Source of the DNA: Methanoregulaceae archaeon
Lineage (GTDB): Archaea; Halobacteriota; Methanomicrobia; Methanomicrobiales; Methanospirillaceae
Direction of reading: 5' to 3'
Assembly (NCBI GenBank): GCA_025453715.1
Contig: JALOPT010000009.1
Coordinates: forward strand, 1-18,126
DNA: 18,126 bases
Numbering within the stretch: the stretch's first letter is position 1; each line of letters begins with the position of its first letter. Shown here piece after piece: positions 11,758 to 18,126 of this stretch. The position numbers were made by a program, and so were the translations under genes. The notes beneath the pieces are model-generated. The model did not search any database and was not told the DNA's origin. It saw only the letters and a list, made by a program, of their open reading frames with translations.

Positions 11758-13047
11758 ATGTTCTGGGATAAAGTAAAAGAAACGCTGGCTCCGGATGAGC
11801 TGGCAAAACTTCAGCTGAAACGGCTGAAGAAGACCTTTAAAAGCGCTGAGAATATTGAATTTTACCGGAAACAATTCGCCGAAGCAGGGGTGCGTTTCTC
11901 CGACATCCATACCATCGATGATGTCAGGAAGCTTCCGTTCACCAGGAAACAGGACCTGCGTGGCGGGTACCCTTTTGGTTTTTTAGCAGTGCCGCTTAAA
12001 AAGGTGGTCCGAATCCACACAACCTCCGGGACAACGGGTAAACCTACCGTTGTCTGTTACACAAGGAATGACCTGGATGCCTGGGCGGAGCTCATCGCGA
12101 GAAACATGACCATGGTTGGACTCGGTGAAGATGATGTGTTCCAGAACATGGTCAATTATGGCATGTTTACCGGTGGCCTCGGTTTCCACTACGGTGCTGA
12201 AAAGATCGGGATGACGGTAATCCCGAGCGCAACGGGTAACACCACACGACAGATTGAGATGATCCAGGACTTTGGTGTAACAGCGATCCATTGTACACCC
12301 AGTTATGCCATGCACCTTGCCGAGGTTGCAGAAGAGCGGCATGTAGAATTTCCTTCTTTAAAGACGGGGATTTTTGGTGCCGAACCATGGTCTGAATCGA
12401 TGAGGGCAGAGCTTGAAGAAAAACTCGGGGTAACAGCCTATGATTCCTACGGCCTTTCTGAATTATTCGGGCCCGGGGTAGCCTTCGAATGCAATGAGAG
12501 GGACGGTCTGCACATATGGCATGACTACTACCTGGTAGAGATAATCAACCCGCAGACAGGAGAGGTACTGGGTGATGGGGAGCGTGGAGAACTCGTTGTG
12601 ACCCCCCTCTTAAAGGAGGCGATGCCACTGGTCAGGTACAGGACAGGAGACGTGACCTTCAGGATGGAAGATGGCTGCCTGTGCGGGCGCATGCAGAAAA
12701 TCGGCAGAATTACCGGCAGAAGTGACGATATGCTCGTAATCCGGGGTATAAACGTCTTCCCTTCACAGATTGAACATGTACTCCTTTCCCTACCCGAAGT
12801 GGGTAACCAGTTCATGGTGTATATCGACCGGATGAATCATCTTGACGAAATGTCAATTGAAGTCGAGATGAACCGTGAATATTTCCACGGCGAACTCCAG
12901 GACCTGACCCGGATCCAGGCAAAGGTCGTGAAGTCCCTGCGTGACGTGCTTGAACTCAGGACATCTGTTAAACTGGTCGAGCCAGGTTCACTCCCCCGGT
13001 TTGAAGGGAAAGCAAAACGGGTCATCGACCGAAGGGGTGAGATGTAA
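11758..13047 (+). CDS. paaK: Phenylacetate-CoA ligase-type aryl-CoA ligase, first copy
   Basis: This 429-residue enzyme belongs to the PaaK branch of adenylate-forming ligases: it would activate phenylacetate, indoleacetate or another aryl acid with ATP and CoA. The phosphate-binding loop TSGTTGKPT is at residues 89-97, the adenine/substrate motif YGLSELFGPGVAFEC at 231-245, YRTGD at 294-298, and the C-terminal catalytic Lys418 in PRFEGKAKRVID. Length is typical. In methanogens such ligases work with indolepyruvate:ferredoxin oxidoreductase in reductive salvage of aryl acids to aromatic amino acids; those oxidoreductase genes are not in the window. It leads a three-gene operon: its stop lies one base before the next ATG. 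The ribosome binding site is strong. Confidence 0.92.
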   Translation: MFWDKVKETLAPDELAKLQLKRLKKTFKSAENIEFYRKQFAEAGVRFSDIHTIDDVRKLPFTRKQDLRGGYPFGFLAVPLKKVVRIHTTSGTTGKPTVVCYTRNDLDAWAELIARNMTMVGLGEDDVFQNMVNYGMFTGGLGFHYGAEKIGMTVIPSATGNTTRQIEMIQDFGVTAIHCTPSYAMHLAEVAEERHVEFPSLKTGIFGAEPWSESMRAELEEKLGVTAYDSYGLSELFGPGVAFECNERDGLHIWHDYYLVEIINPQTGEVLGDGERGELVVTPLLKEAMPLVRYRTGDVTFRMEDGCLCGRMQKIGRITGRSDDMLVIRGINVFPSQIEHVLLSLPEVGNQFMVYIDRMNHLDEMSIEVEMNREYFHGELQDLTRIQAKVVKSLRDVLELRTSVKLVEPGSLPRFEGKAKRVIDRRGEM

Positions 13048-13048
13048 C

Positions 13049-14350
13049 ATGGCCATGTGGGACCACCAGGTTGAGGCAATGCCGATGGAGGACCTGAAAA
13101 AACTCCAGTACCGCCTATTGAAGACACTTGTATACCGGTTGTACAGCTTTTCACCGTTCTATCACGAGCGGATGAAACAGGCAAAAGTCCATCCCGATGA
13201 CATAAACGCGCTTGAAGACGTAAAAAAACTTCCCTTTATGTATAAGGCCGACCTTCGCGATAATTACCCGGACCGGCTTTTTACTGCCACCCGTGATGAA
13301 CTTGTCCGGTACCACGTATCATCAGGGACAACCGGTAAGCCAACCGTGGTCGGATATACAAAAAATGACCTCGATAACTGGACTAACTCGCTTGCACGAG
13401 GTCTTGTATCGTGCGGGCTCGGACGTGGCGATGTCATTCAGGTCAGTTACGGGTACGGGCTGTTTACAGGGGGTCTCGGCCTCCATTATGGCGCAGAGCG
13501 GATTGGCGCCACGGTCCTCCCTACGAGTGTCGGGAATACCGAACGGCAGATCGAACTTATGCAGGACCTGCATGCGACCGCAATCTGCTGCACACCATCG
13601 TACCTTCTCCACATGGGGGAGGTTGCAGAGAAAATGGGTGTAAGCATTAAAAAAGATACAGACCTTACTACAGGTATCCTCGGTGCGGAACCATGGACTG
13701 ATGTAATGCGGTCACGGATGCAGGAATGGCTCGGGATTAAGGCATATGACGTCTATGGGACCAGCGAACTTTCAGGCCCCATGTTCATCGAATGCACTGA
13801 GCAGAAAGGATTCCATGTATGGTCTGACCTGGCACTCGTTGAGGTACTTGACAGGGATACCGGAGAGACATTAGTCCCGGGTGAGGCGGGAGAACTCGTG
13901 ATTACCATGCTCCAGAAAGAGGCACTCCCGATGATCAGGTTCAGGATAGGAGACGTATCAGTCCTTGACGATGAACCATGCCGGTGTGGGCGGACCCACC
14001 CGCGGATCCGGCGGATACAGGGCAGGGTTGATGACATGCTGATTATCCGGGGAATTAACGTATTCCCATCCCAGGTAGAGCATACATTGATGTCGATTCC
14101 CGAAGTCGGACAGCATTTCCAGATCGTGGTCGATCGCAGGGGTGCTCTCGACGATATGCTCGTACGGGTCGAGATCTCAAAAGATGCATTCTCGGATAAA
14201 ATTAACGACCTGATGCAGATCAGGTCCAAAGTCGAGCATAAACTCCGGAATGCTCTGAATGTTGGTGTAAATGTAGAACTGGTCGAGCCAGGATCATTAC
14301 CACGGTTTGAAGGGAAATCAAAGAAAGTTATTGACAGGAGGAATCTGTAA
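13049..14350 (+). CDS. paaK: Phenylacetate-CoA ligase-type aryl-CoA ligase, second copy
   Basis: A 433-residue paralogue of the preceding ligase. It has the phosphate-binding loop SSGTTGKPT at residues 91-99, YGTSELSGPMFIEC in place of the first copy's YGLSELFGPGVAFEC, the PCRCGRTHPRIRRIQGR segment usual for PaaK, and the C-terminal PRFEGKSKKVID with its catalytic Lys. The hinge motif reads FRIGD where the first copy has YRTGD. Such differences around the aryl pocket suggest another substrate preference, for example phenylacetate versus indoleacetate or hydroxyphenylacetate. The start is the ATG one base after the upstream stop, with GGGGTGA about eight bases before it; a longer frame reaches back into the first gene and is not used. 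Translation is probably coupled to both neighbours. Confidence 0.92.
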   Translation: MAMWDHQVEAMPMEDLKKLQYRLLKTLVYRLYSFSPFYHERMKQAKVHPDDINALEDVKKLPFMYKADLRDNYPDRLFTATRDELVRYHVSSGTTGKPTVVGYTKNDLDNWTNSLARGLVSCGLGRGDVIQVSYGYGLFTGGLGLHYGAERIGATVLPTSVGNTERQIELMQDLHATAICCTPSYLLHMGEVAEKMGVSIKKDTDLTTGILGAEPWTDVMRSRMQEWLGIKAYDVYGTSELSGPMFIECTEQKGFHVWSDLALVEVLDRDTGETLVPGEAGELVITMLQKEALPMIRFRIGDVSVLDDEPCRCGRTHPRIRRIQGRVDDMLIIRGINVFPSQVEHTLMSIPEVGQHFQIVVDRRGALDDMLVRVEISKDAFSDKINDLMQIRSKVEHKLRNALNVGVNVELVEPGSLPRFEGKSKKVIDRRNL

Positions 14351-14352
14351 CC

Positions 14353-14787
14353 ATGGACGTAAAGAACTATATCATCAGGCAGATCTCGGTGTTCTCCGAG
14401 AACAAGCCAGGGCGGCTGGCATCAATCGCAAAGGCATTCCAGGAGGAGAAGATTAACATCCTCGCGTTCTCCATCGCCGAAGCAGACGGGTTCGGGGTTG
14501 TGCGTGCACTGGTCAACCTGCCCGACAAGGCATTTCAAAAGCTCACATCCCTTGGATATAACGTCGCATTTACTGACGTGATCGCAGTAAAAATGAAGGA
14601 CGAACCGGGCGGTCTTTTTGAGATTGCAGAGCTCCTCGGAGAAGCCGGGATCAATATGGAATATGCCTATGCATACAGTGGGAAAGAAGCAGCAGTACTG
14701 ATTATCAGGGTTGACCATGTTAATGAGGCGGTCACCCGCATCCTCTCAAAGGGTGGGACACTGCTGGAAGCTAAGATCTTCAGCTGA
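14353..14787 (+). CDS. Double ACT-domain regulatory protein
   Basis: A 144-residue protein made of two ACT domains and nothing else: residues about 4-70 (IRQISVFSENKPGRLASIAK, then EKINILAFSIAEADGFGVVR) and about 73-142 (VIAVKMKDEPGGLFEIAELL, then AGINMEYAYAY). Each has the Gly-containing turn after the first strand where ACT domains bind amino acids. It starts two bases after the stop of the second ligase, with an AGGAGG-type site about ten bases upstream, so it belongs to the ligase operon. Proteins of this type are frequent companions of archaeal and bacterial PaaK genes. A role in sensing aromatic amino acids and adjusting the ligases is inferred from the fold and context; no DNA-binding domain is present. 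Confidence 0.88.
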   Translation: MDVKNYIIRQISVFSENKPGRLASIAKAFQEEKINILAFSIAEADGFGVVRALVNLPDKAFQKLTSLGYNVAFTDVIAVKMKDEPGGLFEIAELLGEAGINMEYAYAYSGKEAAVLIIRVDHVNEAVTRILSKGGTLLEAKIFS

Positions 14788-14812
14788 CGAGTATCCCCGT
14801 GCAGGACCCGGA

Positions 14813-16102
14813 CTACCTCTTTTTCTCCCACTTTGTCAGTGCTGATACCTGTGACAAGGTACTACCGCGACGGATCTCTTCCCTTATCCTCTCTTCGGTC
14901 TTTTTCACCTCGAGTGCACGTCGGGCAACTTCATAGGCGCGTTCCTTCGGCACCACGACAACCCCGCTCTCGTCCCCGATTACCCAGTCACCCGGCCTTA
15001 CAATCTGCCCGCAGCATGAAATCTCGGCATTTATCTCTCCAAGTCCCTTCGGTTCGCCGGCATTCGGGACAGTTGCCTTTGCAAAGACCGGGAATTGCAA
15101 ACGCCTGATATCGTCGATATCGCGCACAGCTCCATCGATTACCACACCCGCGATTCCTTTTGTAACACAACTCATCGTGGCAAGCTCTCCCCAGGGTGCG
15201 ACATGGGTGCCTGCATCATTATTGATTACAATAACATCACCGGGAACCGCCACATCTATTGCCTCGACGGGTTTTGCCCAGTCCCCCGCAAACGTCTGTA
15301 CCGTAACTGCGGGTCCAATCATTTTTACATCCCCGCAAAGTGAAAAAATACCGTTCATCGCACCTTTCCGGTGCATTGCATCAGAAATGTTTGGGGTTGA
15401 GACCTTCTGGAAGATCCCCCGGATATCCTCTCCAGCCAGGCGATCCTTTATTACTACCTCACCAGGCGAATCAATTGATGCCCGAATACGTGACGTGCTT
15501 GATTTCACATCGGCCGAGCGGGAGATCCACCCGCCAACAATCACAATATCAGCACCTGACCTGACCGCTTCTGCTGCTGTGCCACTATCAAGCCCACCAG
15601 CAACCGCGATTGGTATCGTGATGTTTCCGGCCAGTGATAGCAGCAGTTCGATAGAACTTTTTCCGACCATCTGCTGGTCAATCCCGACATGGGCAACGAT
15701 TATATCGATACCCAGGGCCTCAAGCTCTTTTGCCCGGGCTACCGGGTCACGTGTATTAATAAGGTCTGCCATCAGCCTGACACCAAACACGGAAGACGCC
15801 CTCACGGCATCTGCGATGACTGCATCATCCGCATCTCCAAGCAGGCAGACCACGGTTGCGCCAGCCTTGGCTGCCATTTCAACCTCCATCGCACCAGTAT
15901 CGGCCACCTTCATATCGGCGACGATAACATGGTCCGGAAACTGTTTTGACAGGGCCCTGACTGCTGCCATCCCCTCGCTTTTAATAAGGGGGGTGCCGGC
16001 CTCTATCCAGTCAGCACCGCCAAGAACGGACTCTTTCGCAATTACCAGTGCCCGGTCAAGTTCTAAGAGATCGAGCGCTACCTGCAGAACAGGCCTCTTC
16101 AT
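14813..16102 (-). CDS. Hexulose-6-phosphate synthase fused to RraA-like domain
   Basis: The 429-residue protein joins two enzymes. Residues 1-210 are a 3-hexulose-6-phosphate synthase of the orotidylate-decarboxylase superfamily, with the core DMKVADTG at 63-70, AHVGID at 137-142 and phosphate-binding VAGGLD and VGGWI segments. In archaea it links formaldehyde and ribulose-5-phosphate, and run in reverse it supplies pentose phosphates. Residues 220-429 are RraA/DlpA-like, with GPAVTVQ at 263-269, APWGEL at 302-307 and VIDGAVRD at 321-328, carrying the Arg-Asp pair used by related aldolases. The second domain may act on a sugar acid or bind RNase E-like partners, the former being likelier in an archaeon. 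The isomerase partner (PHI) is not in the window. It ends 25 bases from the converging ACT gene. A ribosome binding site is weak. Confidence 0.9.
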   Translation of the reverse strand: MKRPVLQVALDLLELDRALVIAKESVLGGADWIEAGTPLIKSEGMAAVRALSKQFPDHVIVADMKVADTGAMEVEMAAKAGATVVCLLGDADDAVIADAVRASSVFGVRLMADLINTRDPVARAKELEALGIDIIVAHVGIDQQMVGKSSIELLLSLAGNITIPIAVAGGLDSGTAAEAVRSGADIVIVGGWISRSADVKSSTSRIRASIDSPGEVVIKDRLAGEDIRGIFQKVSTPNISDAMHRKGAMNGIFSLCGDVKMIGPAVTVQTFAGDWAKPVEAIDVAVPGDVIVINNDAGTHVAPWGELATMSCVTKGIAGVVIDGAVRDIDDIRRLQFPVFAKATVPNAGEPKGLGEINAEISCCGQIVRPGDWVIGDESGVVVVPKERAYEVARRALEVKKTEERIREEIRRGSTLSQVSALTKWEKKR

Positions 16103-16308
16103 CCAAGAGGAATGTGAACTGCGTGATGTTAAGACTTACTTTCCGATTGAATTCAAAGTGGGCCCATTCACTCGTCAACCGGGTTGCCGCCAATTCACCA
16201 CATATGGATGATGTTGTTACAGCAGGGACGGGGCTCAGACGCAGGATATCCTGTTTCAGCCCCCTGCCAGCCTATCACGAAGCACTCGTTTCCCAAAATA
16301 TCATCTGA

Positions 16309-16815
16309 TCAATCCTCGTGGTAGATATCAGAGAACGTAACGGCCCCGATATCCTTCTTTTCCGGGAGAGTAATATCAGCGGCAAACCCGGCCGGTATCA
16401 GTGAAACGAGAGTATAGGCTTCAGGCACATTGAGGAGTTTTCTGACAGGTTCCCCGTAGTTCTTTTTATCACCGGCAACCCAGCAGGAACCGATTCCATA
16501 GGCTTGGAGTCCAAGGATCAGGTTCTCTGTCGCCGCACAGCAGTCCTCAAGATAGTACTTTGCGGATTTCTCACCGAATATTGCAAAACAGACCGGGGCA
16601 TCAGCGATAAATGCCCCGTGATCAGTGAGATCTGCGATTTTTTTCTTTAGTCCGGGGTCTGTAATCGTGCCAAATAACCAGGGCTGAAGATTCATTGCAG
16701 TGGGTGCAAGCCTTGCACATTCAAGTGCATCCCTGATTATCCATTCATCAATTTTTGTGTCCTTGAATTTCCTGACACTATGACGGCACTTAATTATCGT
16801 CGTACCAAGGTTCAT
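16309..16815 (-). CDS. Nitroreductase-family flavoprotein
   Basis: A 168-residue member of the nitroreductase family, short but normal for archaeal forms. It would bind FMN and reduce quinones, nitro compounds or other acceptors with reduced cofactor in the cytoplasm. The N-terminal FMN phosphate motif is RHSVRKF at 11-17, followed by LAPTAMNLQPWLF (the usual P-S/T-x-x-N-x-Q-P-W), a helix ATENLILGLQAYGIGSCWV, and IPAGFAAD near the C-terminus. No ferredoxin-like domain is attached. The physiological substrate is unknown. The ATG at 16813-16815 lies about 25 bases from a TATA-like element (16834-16845), suggesting a leaderless mRNA separate from the upstream surface-protein gene, whose stop is 71 bases away. 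Confidence 0.9.
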   Translation of the reverse strand: MNLGTTIIKCRHSVRKFKDTKIDEWIIRDALECARLAPTAMNLQPWLFGTITDPGLKKKIADLTDHGAFIADAPVCFAIFGEKSAKYYLEDCCAATENLILGLQAYGIGSCWVAGDKKNYGEPVRKLLNVPEAYTLVSLIPAGFAADITLPEKKDIGAVTFSDIYHED

Positions 16816-16833
16816 GAAATCCCATTGGTGTTG

Positions 16834-16845
16834 CTTTTAAAAAAG
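16834..16845 (-). promoter_or_regulatory. TATA-like box of the nitroreductase gene
   Basis: On the minus strand this reads CTTTTTTAAAAG, centred about 25 bases before the ATG at 16815, which predicts a leaderless or nearly leaderless transcript. The run of T could also end transcription from the upstream surface-protein gene. Confidence 0.4.
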
Positions 16846-16886
16846 GTTAGTGAATCGGGTAGTGTATCCCTGACGGAAGACGTGGA

Positions 16887-17897
16887 TTATCCTGAACCCC
16901 GCCATTTCAGGCAGATCAGGCCGGCACCGATACAGCCGATAACCGGTAGTACCTCTGGAGCAGGCAATTTTGTAGTCGGTACTGGTGATGGTGGCTGGGT
17001 CGGTGAGGTGGTCGGGGTCGATGGAGGGGTTGTTATTACCTGTGTTGGCTCAGTCGTTGCAACTGTGGTAACAGGCAGGGTTACCGGGGGCCAGGTAGTT
17101 ACCGGGACTGAACGCGTTGTCTGCAACGGGACAACGGTTGTTGATGACATGGAGGAGGTAATAAGGGGATTAACGCTCTGGATCAGCAGGTTACCAGGGG
17201 GTTCAACAGGAGTATGGGTCTTACCTGGAATATCATAGTTATCTTTCATGCTGTTTGCATTGCATTCAGCCCATACCGAATAGGTCCCCGATGGATATGA
17301 CCCGGTATTCCATACAGGGCCGGTAGAATACGGCGATGTCCCAACAGGGATATCCACCAGGCTGTTACCTGACACCGATGTGTATTCCGCACCATCAGGG
17401 GAGCGAATCCTGATAGTAACCGGGGCACTCGCAACACCAGGCCTGTTTTTCATCTGGTAGATGTTAGAGACAATACGGAACCCGACTGAGTCCCCTTTAG
17501 GTACCCAGCGGGTAGTTCCCACCACCTGGAAATCAAGGGACTCATCGTAAATCTGGAGTGTCAGGGACGGTTCGTCCACGTAGAATGCGAGCTTTCGCCC
17601 GGGAAAGGTATACCATGGCCCCGTTTTCCCGGTAAACGCCGTTGGAGCGATGTAATAGTTACCGGCATCATCAACCAGGTATGTTGTTGGGGGTGCCCCG
17701 GTCTGGACATTCGCGTTTCCGAACCAGGCGATGGTAGATCCGGTTGTAACACCCGTTGCCCGGATATCAAGCCCCTCCTCTCCAATAAATGCTGTCCCTC
17801 CAAGGGGGATTGTATTAATAGCCGCTGTAACAGGCATTGCGAGTATCGCCAATGCAATAAAACACACAATGCAACCGATTGGATAGTAGTCTTTCAT
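16887..17897 (-). CDS. DUF3821-type cell-surface protein with C-terminal anchor
   Basis: A 336-residue exported protein typical of Methanomicrobiales. Residues 1-26 are a signal peptide (YPIGCIVCFIALAILAMPVT, cleavage near TAA). Residues 27-150 match DUF3821: NTIPLGGTAFIGEEGLDI at the start and later YYIAPTAFTGKTGPWY. A beta-rich region follows (about 130-250, with VTIRIRSPDGAEYTSVSG). Residues about 255-312 are a Thr/Pro/Ser-rich stalk, probably glycosylated. The last 25 residues hold a short hydrophobic anchor (VLPVIGCIGAGLICL) and a basic end (KWRG). It would stand on the cell surface; its ligand is unknown. The ATG at 17895-17897 is the only one before the signal peptide, and a possible TATA element lies about 33 bases upstream. 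Confidence 0.85.
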   Translation of the reverse strand: MKDYYPIGCIVCFIALAILAMPVTAAINTIPLGGTAFIGEEGLDIRATGVTTGSTIAWFGNANVQTGAPPTTYLVDDAGNYYIAPTAFTGKTGPWYTFPGRKLAFYVDEPSLTLQIYDESLDFQVVGTTRWVPKGDSVGFRIVSNIYQMKNRPGVASAPVTIRIRSPDGAEYTSVSGNSLVDIPVGTSPYSTGPVWNTGSYPSGTYSVWAECNANSMKDNYDIPGKTHTPVEPPGNLLIQSVNPLITSSMSSTTVVPLQTTRSVPVTTWPPVTLPVTTVATTEPTQVITTPPSTPTTSPTQPPSPVPTTKLPAPEVLPVIGCIGAGLICLKWRGSG

Positions 17898-17989
17898 GTT
17901 CTCACATCCAGGGATCTTCTGCCGTTTCGTAATATCTGGTACTGACTGGATAGGTCAGCATTGAGATAAACATTCTTCTACCGGATCGA

Positions 17990-18007
17990 CACGGGACCGG
18001 GTCCGTG
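17990..18007. repeat. GC-rich palindrome upstream of the DUF3821 gene
   Basis: The 18 bases CACGGGACC/GGGTCCGTG are self-complementary at seven of nine positions plus one wobble pair. It lies about 95 bases upstream of the surface-protein start in a 229-base stretch to the window end that holds no gene, and could be an operator. TATA-like AT stretches lie near 18070-18080 and 18108-18118. Confidence 0.3.
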
Positions 18008-18126
18008 GAGGATTACCTGTACCTGGTCACATGAAACCAATATTTCAGGAAATATAGTAGTAATCAAGGACTTTAAACCGGATGGTGGCTTCTTTATCCC
18101 AGTGCGATGATTTAAAAAAGTGGGGG

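Noticed and set aside
11690..11776. 28-codon upstream ORF as a separate gene
   Set aside because: The purine-rich motif is too close to its ATG, and the Arg/Gly/Ser-rich product looks like noise; kept only as part of the leader observation.
15177..16211. Long plus-strand open frame of 344 codons
   Set aside because: It lies wholly antisense to the well-matched HPS-RraA gene and has the Ser/Thr/Pro/Ile-rich composition of a shadow frame.

Overview
The window looks like a chromosomal segment of a methanogenic archaeon of the order Methanomicrobiales (Methanoregula-like). The signs are archaeal TATA-type promoters with very short leaders, a DUF3821-type surface protein with a Thr/Pro stalk, a hexulose-6-phosphate synthase fused to an RraA-like domain, and tandem archaeal-type aryl-CoA ligases followed by an ACT-domain protein. 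Species assignment is inference; no rRNA or tRNA gene was seen.

Positions 1-5400 are gene-poor and AT-richer. They hold the tail of a helical protein, a complete XerA-type tyrosine recombinase (minus strand), and one intact secreted PepSY-like protein (minus strand). Around these lie pieces that look like decayed genes: a membrane-protein remnant with a frameshift at a seven-base homopolymer, two related signal-peptide leaders sharing a 34-base repeat, another broken secreted-protein start, and a piece resembling the C-terminus of an Eco57I/TaqI-like restriction-modification enzyme. A 26-base near-perfect palindrome with dif-like geometry sits directly upstream of the xerA TATA box. This reads as an integration or decay hot spot.

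Positions 5400-9975 are dense, plus-strand and more GC-rich: a conserved archaeal protein of unknown function with an acidic Pro/Glu-rich N-terminus, a lipoprotein-type solute-binding protein without its transporter, phosphoglucosamine mutase (glmM), a small hypothetical ORF and an acylphosphatase. The first two genes share the same promoter motif at nearly the same distance from their ATGs.

Positions 9975-11760 surround a stand-alone cas1 gene (minus strand) with no cas2, effector genes or CRISPR array in the window. Its E and D catalytic positions are kept, but the expected catalytic His is Asn, and the C-terminus carries a Cys/His cluster. Beyond its 3' end are two strong plus-strand TATA boxes, each about 30 bases before the ATG of a micro-ORF.

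Positions 11758-14787 form a tight operon of two paralogous phenylacetate-CoA ligase-type enzymes plus a double ACT-domain protein, probably for activating aryl acids for aromatic amino-acid salvage, with ACT-based sensing. Convergent to it lie the HPS-RraA fusion (ribulose-5-phosphate supply), a small nitroreductase and the DUF3821 surface protein, all on the minus strand. The most unusual items are the active-site-altered solo Cas1 and the xerA-linked palindrome.
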